Of a stretch of DNA of 64,000 bases, positions 56,215-64,000 are shown piece by piece (position 1 is the stretch's first letter; each line of letters starts with the position of its first letter). The notes below the pieces were generated by a model that saw only the letters and a list, made by a program, of their open reading frames with translations, was not told where the DNA came from and made no database searches. A program made the position numbers and the translations under genes. This stretch comes from Bufo bufo (taxonomy: Eukaryota > Chordata > Amphibia > Anura > Bufonidae), in assembly GCF_905171765.1 (NCBI RefSeq), contig NC_053397.1:109819295-109883294 (forward strand), in the 5' to 3' direction.

Positions 56215-57300
56215 CTCTGTCTGGGTGCCGGGGCCTAAATGTGTGACAGTGGCCTGTTCCAGTGGTGGGTGATGTGAAGCCTGATTCTCTGCTATGACAT
56301 GAAAACAGATTCTGCGCTGACATAAGGCCAGATTCTCTGTTACGGGACCTCTCTCCTCTGCCTGGGTGCCTGGGCCTAAATGTGTGACAGTGGCCTGTTC
56401 CAGTGGTGGGTGACGTGAAGCCTGATTCTCTGCTATGACATGAAGACAGATTCTGCGCTGACATAAGGCCAGATTCTCTGTTACGGGACCGCTCTCCTCT
56501 GTCTGGGTGCCTGGGCCTAAATGTGTGACAGTGGCCTGTTCCAGTGGTGGCTGACGTGAAGCCTGATTCTCTGCTATGACATGAAGACAGATTCTGCGCT
56601 GACATAAGGCCAGATTCTCTGTTACGGGACCTCTCTCCTCTGCCTGGGTGCCTGGGCCTAAATGTGTGACAGTGGCCTGTTCCAGTGGTGGGTGACGTGA
56701 AGCCTGATTCTCTGCTATGACATGAAGACAGATTCTGCGCTGACATAAGGCCAGATTCTCTGTTACGTGACCGCTCTCCTCTGTCTGGGTGCCGGGGCCT
56801 AAATGTGTGACAGTGGCCTGTTCCAGTGGTGGGTGACGTGAAGCCTGATTCTCTGCTATGACATGAATACAGATTCTGCGCTGACATAAGGCCAGATTCT
56901 CTGTTACGGGACCGCTCTCCTCTGTCTGGGTGCCGGGGCCTAAATGTGTGACAGTGGCCTGTTCCAGTGGTGGGTGACGTGAAGCCTGATTCTCTGCTAT
57001 GACATGAATACAGATTCTGCGCTGACATAAGGCCAGATTCTCTGTTACGGGACCGCTCTCCTCTGTCTGGGTGCCGGGGCCTAAATGTGTGACAGTGGCC
57101 TGTTCCAGTGGTGGGTGACGTGAAGCCTGATTCTCTGCTATGACATGAAGACTGATTCTGCGCTGACATGAAGCCAGATTCTCTGCTATGGCATGAAGAG
57201 ACTGATTCTCTGCTGACATGAAGCCAGATTCTTTGCTATGGCATGAAGAGACTGATTCTCTGCTGACGTGAAGCCAGATTCTCTGCTATGGGACCTCTGT
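56215..57300. repeat. about 141-bp tandem array in hAT copy 2, about 7 units
   Basis: Unit mark GCCTGATTCTCTGCTATGAC recurs at 56279, 56420, 56562, 56701, 56842, 56983 and 57125. The units are more regular than in copy 1, and the last 150 bp carry a shorter variant repeat (CATGAAGCCAGATTCT). Long open frames across the array are by-products of the repeat length being a multiple of three. Confidence 0.93.
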
Positions 57301-57601
57301 CCAATTGATATTGGTTCATTTTTATTTTTTTAATTTTTATTTTAATTAATTTCCCTATCCACATTTGTTTGCAGGGGATTTACCTACATGTTGCTGCCTT
57401 TTGCAGCCCTCTAGCTCTTTCCTGGGCTGTTTTACAGCCTTTTTAGTGCCCAAAAGTTCGGGTCCCCATTGACTTCAATGGGGTTCGGGTTGGGGACGAA
57501 GTTCGGATCGGGTTCGGATCCCGAACCCAAACATTTCCGGGAAGTTCGGCCGAACTTCTCGAACCCGAACATCCAGGTGTTCGCTCAACTCTAGTGATGA
57601 G

Positions 57602-57740
57602 TTAAGAAATTTGAGTTAAAAGAGTGTGTGTGTGTGTGTGTGTTACCCCTGCTACATCTGTATGCTGTCCTGAAACCTGAGAAACTTGAGCAATCCATGG
57701 ATACAAGTAAGATCATTCCATTTACTGCTGTTCTGTTGAG
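57602..57740. repeat. (GT)n microsatellite and possible splice acceptor region
   Basis: GTGTGTGT run at about 57624-57642, followed by a moderately pyrimidine-rich stretch ending TTCTGTTGAG at 57740. Confidence 0.6.
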
Positions 57741-57786
57741 GCATGGAATGTCGGCGTCCGGGTCTGCTGCTGGAGGAAAGAGGAAG
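57741..57786 (+). CDS. candidate host exon with start codon (unidentified gene)
   Basis: The stretch is bounded by TTCTGTTGAG at 57731-57740, a plausible acceptor, and the donor AAG/GTAAAT at 57786-57787. An ATG at 57748 opens 13 codons, MSASGSAAGGKRK, ending in phase 0. An earlier ATG at 57743 is in another frame. The next candidate exon at 62277 must be read in phase 0 to stay open, so the two fit. GC-rich base use and CpG contrast with nearby repeats. The protein is not recognised, and the acceptor is only moderate. If it is not the first coding exon, the frame is also open upstream (HG before the Met). Confidence 0.35.
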
Positions 57787-57787
57787 G

Positions 57788-58336
57788 TAAATGGGTCTGG
57801 ACTGATAGGAATATATTGTCAGAAGCTGGGTAAGTGATGCTGCAACTTGTCTGCCATGGATCATTGGGCAGTCACAGTACACAGCCATAACAGATCTGAC
57901 TGATTAGTGGCTTTGCGCTGAACAGTATTCTGTTCTACAATGGTGTCCCCAGTGCCATCTCCCTTCTTTTTTTTTTGCGTATTCTCTATAGGGACAGGGG
58001 ATTAAGACCCATCTGCTATCAGGGAAAAGTCAGGAGGCATTTATACACAATAAATGGATGGCCGGTCTGCATAATCAGTGGGTTTAGTCGATGTTTGTCT
58101 AAAATGTATGTCCACCTTAAATGTTTTATTATTTTTAAAACCGTTTGAGTACCTACAATAATTTTTAAACTGAATATTAAGGGAAGTCAGCACAAAACTC
58201 TCTTTTGAACTGTATACAATGCATGGTAGGGCTGTCTCCCCATATTATACCCATACCCTGAAATTCTGTGCTTGAGTCCTTAGTTTGAACCTCAGTATAT
58301 GTCTAGAACAGCTCTCTGGTGCAACGCCGCCTCAGT
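57788..58336. other. unassigned, possible intron sequence
   Basis: No element ends or arrays that I can support. Confidence 0.4.
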
Positions 58337-58340
58337 CTTA

Positions 58341-58533
58341 TGCCTCATTCACACGTCAGTGTTTTGGTCAATGATTTCTATCAGTAATTTTGAGCCAAAA
58401 CCAGGTGCGGCTTTAAACACAGAAGAGGTGCAGATCTTTCCCTTATACCTTCTCTGTGGAGACTCCAAACCTGGGGTTGGCTCACAATCACTGATGGAAA
58501 TCACTGACCAAAACACTAACGTGTAAATGAGGC
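58341..58533. mobile_element. TTA-flanked MITE
   Basis: TTA at 58338-58340 and 58534-58536. Ends TGCCTCATTCACACGTCAG and AACGTGTAAATGAGGC; CAGTGTTTTGGTCA is mirrored by TGACCAAAACACT. Confidence 0.85.
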
Positions 58534-58554
58534 TTAGGGATGCAGTCTGGGGGC

Positions 58555-58999
58555 TTAAAGGGTTATTCCCACCTGAGAGATTGATAGCATATTGCTAGAA
58601 TATGCCATCAATGTCCGAAAGATGTGGGTCCTACCTCTGGGACCTGTTCCTATCTCCAAAATGGGACCTCTGAAGTGAAAAGAGACTGGCCGCGCATGGG
58701 AGTTAAAAAAAAATAGCCAACCACTGGCACAGCTATTTTTAGCAGACCCATAGTGGTGAATGGAGAGATGATATGCTCTCAATTCACTGCTATGGGACTA
58801 CAGAAAATAGCCAAGTGCATTAGCTCGAGTATTTTTGGAACTGCCATGGCTATTAATGGAGAGCACGCTGCATAGGCGCCACATGCTCTCCTTCACTTCA
58901 GATGCCCCGTTCTCAAAATAGGGGTGGGACCCACACCTATCTAATATTACCATATCCTAGCGATATGCCATCAATGTCCCAGATGGTCCAACCTCTTAG
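58555..58999. mobile_element. TTAA-type foldback
   Basis: Left TTAA at 58555-58558, with AGGGTTATTCCCACCTGAGA. The right end is degraded (CCAACCTCTTAG). Arms share GATTGATAGCATAT-type and ATATGCCATCAATGTCC blocks. Confidence 0.7.
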
Positions 59000-59411
59000 T
59001 TTTTTCAAAAGTACCGCATGAGCTCTTTACTGAGTAGCTACTGGAAACTCCTAAATATATTGTACAGGATTAGAAAACAGTTGGTGCTGTTTACTAGAAG
59101 CAGCACCTTTTTTTATCCATGGCTTGTGTTGTGTAAAACATAGTGAAACGTGTCTGCATTTAAATGAAAGTAACCTGAGCTTTTAAAACCAAAACTGACT
59201 ATTGCCTAAGGTTACTTTCACACCTCCGGTGTAAAACTCTGGCAGACAAGAAGAGAATTGTCTCCTTGTCTGCGTACAGATCTCCGCCGGACTCCATTAT
59301 GCTTAATGAGGCCAGTGGACATTCCCTACGCATCTGGCAGCGGCAGATCTGGATAATTCTGTCAGGCTGTTCTCTGCTGGAACAGCCTGCCGGAATGCAA
59401 ACTGGAGGTTT
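59000..59411. repeat. partial MITE with GGTTACTTTCACACC end
   Basis: TAA followed by GGTTACTTTCACACCTCCGG at about 59208 is a left end of the TTA-type family. No matching right end is found. The rest is unassigned. Confidence 0.45.
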
Positions 59412-59623
59412 GCCTTCCATTCACTGTTTAACTGCTCACTGTCGACATCGCAGTGGTGAGCAGATGTAATTACAAGCCGTTCCATTCACTTCTGTAGGAT
59501 GGCTCCTTCCTATTCAAGCATATAGGAATGAGACATCCTATTGAAGTGAATGGGATGGCTTGTAATTACATCTGCTCACCGCCACAATGTTGATGGTGAG
59601 CAGGTAAACAATGAAGGGAAGGC
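59412..59623. repeat. hairpin of about 212 bp
   Basis: Left arm GCCTTCCATTCACTGTTTAA... is mirrored by ...GTAAACAATGAAGGGAAGGC, and GCAGATGTAATTACAAGCC by GGCTTGTAATTACATCTGC, around a loop near 59520. It may be the core of a TTA-type MITE. Confidence 0.8.
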
Positions 59624-59822
59624 AGTCCATGCACGGAGCGCAGCCTTCTCTTAAACCAGCTGATCAGTGAGGGTGCTGGGTATTGGACCCCTGCTTATCG
59701 GATATTTGATGACCTATCCTAATCCCAGAAAACCTCTTTAATGTCCTTACAATATTTTTGTGGTGCTTTTCAGTCTATACCATTAATTGCAACTATTGTA
59801 CAGTTGATTTTCTCTTGTTGAC
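59624..59822. repeat. degenerate dispersed repeat
   Basis: Pieces CCAGCTGATCAGTGAGGGTG and GATGACCTATCCT match the family at 26284-26470. Confidence 0.5.
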
Positions 59823-60514
59823 TTAGGCTACTTTCACACTTGCGTTCGGGGTTCCGCTTGTGAGTTCCGTTTGAAGGCTCTCACAAGCGGCCCCGAACGG
59901 ATCCATACAGCCCCAATGCATTCTGAGTGGATGCGGATCTGCTCAGAATGCATCAGTTTGGCACCGTTTGGCCTCCGTTCCGCTCAGCAGGCGGACACCC
60001 GAACGCTGCTTGCAGCGTTTTCGTGTCCGCCTGGCCGTGCGGAGCCAAACGGATCCGTCCTGACTTACAATGCAAGTCAATGGGGACGGATCCGTTTGAC
60101 GTTGACACAATATGGTGCAATTGCAAACGGATCCGTCCCCCATTGACTTTCAATGTAAAGTCAGGAGTCCCTATTAATATACCATCGGATCGGAGTTTTC
60201 TCCAATCCGATGGTATATTTTAACTTTAAGCGTCCCCATCACCATGGGAACGCCTCTGTTAGAATATACCATCAGATTTGAGTTAGATCGTGAAACTCAG
60301 ATCCGACAGTATATTCTAACACAGAGGCGTTCCCATGGTGATGGGGACGCTTCAGGTTAGAATATACTAAAAGAACTGTGTACATGACTGCCCCCTGCTG
60401 CCTGGCAGCACCTGATATCTTTACAGGGGGCTGTGATCCGCACAATTAACCCCTCATAGCCCCCTGTAAGAGATCAGGTGCTGCCAGGCAGCAGAGGCCA
60501 GACCCCCCTCCCTC

Positions 60515-61060
60515 CCCAGTTTTAAATTCATTTGTGGCCAGTGCGCCCCCTCCCTCCCTCCCCAGTATTATATTCAGTGGTGGCCAGTGCGGCCCCCTTC
60601 CCTCCCTCCCCAGTATTATATTCATTGGTGGCCAGTGCGGCCCCCCCTCCCTCCCCAGTATTATATTCATTGGTGGCCAGTGCGGCCACCCCTCCCTCCC
60701 TCCCCAGTATTATATTCATTGGTGGCCAGTGTGGCCCCCACCCCTCCCTCCCTCGTATTATATTCATTGGTGGCCAGTGTGGCCCCCCTCCCTCCTCAGT
60801 ATTATATTCATTGGTGGCCAGTGCGGCCCCCTCCCTCCCTCCCCAGTATTATATTCATTGGTGGCCAGTGTGGCCCCCCTCCCTCCCCAGTATTATATTC
60901 ATTGGTGGCCAGTGTGGCCCCCCTCCCTCCCCAGTATTACATTTATTGGTGGCCAGTGCGGCCCCCCTCCCTCCCTCCCCAGTATTATATTTATTGGTGG
61001 CCAGTGCGGCCTCCCTCCCCAGTATTATATTCATTGGCGTCCAGTGCGGCCTCCCCTCTC
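60515..61060 (+). repeat. 46-bp minisatellite, left arm, about 12 units
   Basis: Unit CCCAGTATTATATTCATTGG TGGCCAGTGCGGCCCCCCTC followed by CCTCC, with period about 44-48 bp. First and last units are variants (TTTAAATTCATTTG and GGCGTCCAGTG). Confidence 0.93.
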
Positions 61061-61499
61061 CACCCCTCCCCTAATTAAAATCACGCCCCCCCATCATTGG
61101 TGGAAGCGGAGAGTTCCGATCGGAGTCCCAGTTTAATCGCTGGGGCTCCGATCGGTTACCATGGCAGCCAAGACGCTACTGCAGTCCTGGCTGCCATGGT
61201 TACTTAGCAATTTTAGAAGCATTATACTTGCCGGGCGCTCCTCCTACTGGTAAGTGAAAGGTCTGAGCGGCGCATTGCTTATAGCACAGACCTGTCACTT
61301 ACCAGTAGGAGGAGCGCCCGGCCGGTCACAGACATTGCAGGTAAGTATAATGCTTCTAAAATTGCTAAGTAACCATGGCAGCCAGGGCTGCAGTAGCGGC
61401 TTGGCTGCCATGGTAACCGATCGGAGCCCCAGCGATTAAACTGGGACTCCGATCGGAACTCTCCGCTTCCACCAATGATGGGGGGGGGGGTGATTTTAA

Positions 61500-61695
61500 T
61501 TAGGGGAGGGGGGGAGAGGGGAGGCCGCACTGGACGCCAATGAATATAATACTGGGGAGGGAGGCCGCACTGGCCACCAATGAATATAATACTGGGGAGG
61601 GAGGGAGGGGGGACGCACTGGCCACCAATGAATATAATACTGGGGAGGGAGGGGGGCCGCACTGGCCACAAATGAATTTAAAACTGGGGAGGGAG
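61500..61695 (-). repeat. 46-bp minisatellite, right arm, 4 units
   Basis: Mirror of the left-arm array, with only four units. The outermost units correspond to the same first and last variants as in the left arm. Confidence 0.92.
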
Positions 61696-62088
61696 GGGGG
61701 TCTGGCCGCTGCTGCCTGGCAGCACCTGATCTCTTACAGGGGGCTATGATACGCACAATTAACCCCTCAGGTGTGGCACCTGAGGGGTTATTGTGCGGAT
61801 CACAGCCCCCTGTAAGAGATCGGGTGCTGCCAGGCAGCAGGGGGCAGTTATGTACACAGTTCTTTTAGTATATTCTAACTTAAAGCGTCCCCATCACCAT
61901 GGGAACGCCTCTGTGTTAGAATATACTGTCGGATCTGAGTTTTCACGAAGTGAAAACTCAGATCTGAAAAAACAGTTATGCAGACGGATCCGTTCTGAAC
62001 GGATGCAAGTGTTTGCATTATAGGAGCGGATCCGTCTGTGCAGACACCAGACGGATCCGCTCCGAACGCAAGTGTGAAAGTAGCCTTA

Positions 62089-62276
62089 TACAAACAATAG
62101 TTACCTACAAGGATCTTTTTTTTTTTTTATTAGGTCTGCCTCTCTTTTTTATGTATTTTGTTTTCCTATAGTCCTGATTCAGTAATGGTTACATGTACTC
62201 TGGGGTTTAACTGAACTATCAGGTTACCCTTGTAACATTAGTTAAATCTGCTTTCTATGTCTTCTTGTTTATTTAG
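62089..62276. other. AT-rich sequence ending in a splice acceptor
   Basis: Unique-looking sequence. The end (TCTATGTCTTCTTGTTTATTTAG, 62255-62276 in part) is a strong pyrimidine-rich acceptor. Confidence 0.4.
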
Positions 62277-62319
62277 GATTGTCAATTCGGTGCTATTTTA
62301 GGAGGAAAAAACCTGCTGT
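62277..62319 (+). CDS. candidate host exon 2 of the unidentified gene
   Basis: A strong acceptor (CTTCTTGTTTATTTAG, ending 62276) and a GTAAGT donor from 62320 bound 43 bp. Read in phase 0 it gives DCQFGAILGGKNLL plus one base (T). The outgoing phase 1 matches the next candidate exon, which opens with CA to complete a serine codon. The other two frames either contain a stop or lead to a stop. The exonic side of the donor (CTGT) is weak. Confidence 0.4.
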
Positions 62320-62776
62320 GTAAGTCTGTGGTCACAATTTCCTTCTCATGGCGTCCATAGATCCCTATCAGTATATAATAGTAAGTAGATATCTTTCTTG
62401 TTTTGCGTTTAGTATTTTTCCATGCAGTAATACCAAACTGATTAAAGAAAATAATTTTAAAGTGTTAGATAAAAACTGTGAAATAAAAAGATAGTGTAAA
62501 ATGGGGCCCAAGGATGAAAGCAAAGAAATGTTGTTTCAGAAAACTAAGGACAGAAGCTGTCTCTCTAGATAACATGGAAGCGTTGACCATTAGATTCTAT
62601 GTAAATGTGGTCACATAAGGTCTTTCAAGCTTCAGGTACAATTGTTTCCCCTTTTCATTACTAGTATTTCACAGTGTCTGGGTCACAAGTTTGTCTCTGA
62701 AACTGAAATATCTGTATTCAATTCTTACTGTTTCCTCCTTTAAGTTCACTGCCAGGCTTCTACACTGCCTTTCTAT
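62320..62776. other. possible intron sequence, no other feature
   Basis: AT-rich unique-looking sequence between the candidate exon and a foldback element. Confidence 0.4.
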
Positions 62777-63268
62777 TTAAAGAGGACCTTTCACCTTGAA
62801 AAACATTGTGAACTAAGTATGCTGCCATGGAGAGCGGCGCCCAGGGATCTTACTCCACTTACTATTACCCCTGGGCGCTGCTCCGTTCTCCCGTTATCCC
62901 CTCCGGTATCTTTACTCACTAAGTTATAGTAGGCGGTGTCTGCCCTTATCCTGTGGGCGTCTCCTTCTCCTAGGCTGTAGCGCTGGCCAATCGCAGCGCA
63001 CAGCTAACAGCCTTGGAGAAAAAAAACTCCCAGGCTGTGAGCTGTGCGCTGCGATTGGCCAGTGCTGCAGCCTAGGAGGGGGAGACGCCCACAGGACAAG
63101 GGCAGACACCGCCTACTATAACTTAGTGAGTAAAGATACCGGAGGGCATAACGGGAGAACGGAGCAGCGCCCAGGGGTAATAGTAAGTGCAGTGAGATCC
63201 CTGGGCGCCGCTCTCCATGGCAGCATACTTGGTTCACAATGTTTTTCAAGGTGAAAGGTCCTCTTTAA
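62777..63268. mobile_element. TTAA-flanked palindromic element, 492 bp
   Basis: TTAA at 62777-62780 and 63265-63268. Ends AGAGGACCTTTCACCTTG and CAAGGTGAAAGGTCCTCT. Arms carry GAGAGCGGCGCCCAGGGATC and its mirror, and GCGCTGCGATTGGCCAGTG-type blocks meet near 63015. It ends 24 bp before the candidate exon at 63293. Confidence 0.9.
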
Positions 63269-63292
63269 GCTGCTCAATGCATTTATTTTCAG

Positions 63293-63352
63293 CAGTTGCC
63301 GAACTACCACCTCGACAGCCGTTAGCGGGGCCCACTGTTTCTGTACTGGCAG
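63293..63352 (+). CDS. candidate host exon 3 of the unidentified gene
   Basis: Acceptor GCATTTATTTTCAG ends at 63292 and donor GGCAG/GTGAGG begins at 63353; both are strong. The 60-bp exon read after two bases (CA) gives VAELPPRQPLAGPTVSVLA plus one base, so it enters and leaves in phase 1. Phase 0 contains a TAG. The proline-rich reading looks protein-like and GC content is higher than in the surroundings. The gene is not recognised and would continue beyond the window. Confidence 0.42.
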
Positions 63353-63529
63353 GTGAGGCCCAGGATGTAATGGATGACATACTCCAGTCCGACTACTGTT
63401 TCTGTCTTCCATGAGGGCCTGTGCTCTCCCCAGAGGGTGTGATGTAGTGACATAATAGTGCCTGCTGAGTAGAATAGCACACAGGCAGGGGATTATCCTC
63501 TGGCCTGTGCACTCTCCTACTCACTTATG

Positions 63530-64000
63530 AATGCTAGGGGGGCATAACTACTTTGTGGGAGCACTAAGGGGCCTTCTATTGTTGGGGGCACTAAAGATGC
63601 ATAACTACTGTGAAGGTGGCATTCTAATATGTGCATAACTACTGGGTGGGACTACTAAGGGGACATGATTACTGTGTGGGGGTACTAAAGAGATATTCTA
63701 CTAAGTGGGGCAGTAAGAGGGCATATCTACTGTGTGGGGACACTAAGGGGGTACAAAAAATACTGTGTGGTGGTACTAAGGCTACTGTGAAAGGGGCAAT
63801 AAGGCGAGATTCTATTGTGAAGTGGGGATAATTACTGCTTTGGAGCACAAAGGTGGCATGCCTATTGTGTGAGGGCACTAAGGAAGGAATAACTACTGTG
63901 TGGAAGCACTAAGGGTGCAGAACAACTGTGTGGGGCCACTAAAAGGGCATAACTACTGTTTGGGGGTACTAAGGGGGCATGACTACTGTGTAAGGGCAGT
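63530..64000. repeat. degenerate tandem repeat (CATAACTACTGTGTGGGGGCACTAAGGG type)
   Basis: About 13 imperfect units of roughly 30-38 bp built on ATAACTACTGTGTGGG and CACTAAGGG, running off the window end. Style resembles 14930-15235. Confidence 0.85.

Larger units (their letters stand above)
51235..57593 (+). mobile_element. full-length hAT transposon, copy 2 (plus strand)
   Basis: Bounded by identical 8-bp duplications GTGATGAG (51227-51234 and 57594-57601). Ends TAGGGATGAGCGAAC and, reversed, TAGAGTTGAGCGAAC. Length 6359 bp. Same internal order as copy 1, in the opposite orientation. Subterminal GTTCGGG/CCCGAAC repeats at both ends. The coding region is broken by only one stop, so this is a fairly young copy. 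Confidence 0.96.
59826..62085. mobile_element. TTA-flanked 2.26-kb Harbinger-type palindromic element
   Basis: TTA at 59823-59825 and 62086-62088; ends GGCTACTTTCACACTTGCG and CGCAAGTGTGAAAGTAGCC, a perfect pair. The whole element folds back around about 61270. Arms contain GCTGCCAGGCAGCAG, AGCGTCCCCATCACCATGGG and the ATCGGAGCCCCAGCGATTAA block. The left arm is longer because a 46-bp array is expanded there. No coding capacity. Confidence 0.9.

Noticed and set aside
56110..57219. Open frames of 330-369 codons on the minus strand
   Set aside because: They lie wholly within the 141-bp array of hAT copy 2, whose unit length is divisible by three. Two frames are open at once.
57628..57747. Upstream extension of the candidate first coding exon
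   Set aside because: The frame is open from the GT microsatellite, but a splice acceptor at 57740 and the ATG at 57748 give a simpler start; the extension has no support.
60532..61136. Three overlapping open frames rich in Pro, Ser and Trp
   Set aside because: They follow the 46-bp minisatellite in the palindromic element, with no start context or conserved sequence.

Overview
The window is a transposon-dense, gene-poor stretch of vertebrate nuclear DNA. The mix of elements suggests an anuran amphibian: a chromodomain-type Ty3/gypsy element, many TTAA-flanked foldback elements, TTA-flanked MITEs with CACACG-type ends, several Tc1 families, and hAT elements with GTTCGGG-rich ends. That assignment rests on remembered similarity to frog repeats, not on a search. 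I see no rRNA, tRNA, CRISPR array, prokaryotic operon or intact host gene.

Layout. 1-6861 is the 3' part of a decayed Ty3/gypsy element; its 3' LTR is split by a 3.1-kb TTAA element and a 0.6-kb unclassified insert. 7095-8286 is a MITE carrying a 29-bp minisatellite. 9951-12340 is a hAT-type foldback element whose centre holds a second copy of the TTAA element. 12469-26280 is layered TTAA foldbacks, TTA-flanked MITEs, a palindromic Tc1 derivative and a 5'-truncated LINE. 27180-32440 holds Tc1 and old hAT transposase relics. 32851-33651 is an 801-bp near-perfect palindrome. 35845-39140 is a foldback broken by a Tc1 element, with a perfect 105-bp-arm palindrome between its arms.

The best-preserved genes are two full-length 6.3-kb hAT elements in opposite orientation (39458-45798, minus; 51235-57593, plus), each with a perfect 8-bp target-site duplication. 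Each encodes a BED-finger/RNase H-like/hATC transposase of about 1150 codons. The plus copy has a single in-frame stop; the minus copy has a frameshift and two stops. Both carry a TATA/CCAAT-like promoter, roughly 70-bp and 296-bp tandem repeats upstream of the transposase, and a roughly 141-bp tandem array downstream. Repeat numbers differ between the copies. Between them lies a large inverted-repeat compound with 48-bp arrays.

The only hint of a host gene is a set of short candidate exons on the plus strand: possible untranslated exons near 9183 and at 14845-14884, and three phase-compatible coding exons at 57741-57786, 62277-62319 and 63293-63352. If real, most of the window is introns of that gene filled by transposons. 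I could not identify the protein.

How the parts relate: the elements form a readable stratigraphy. Several insertions (piggyBac-like into a hAT foldback, Tc1 into a palindrome arm, TTA MITEs into a 38-bp repeat and into a TTAA element) can be checked against an uninterrupted paralogous sequence in the same window.
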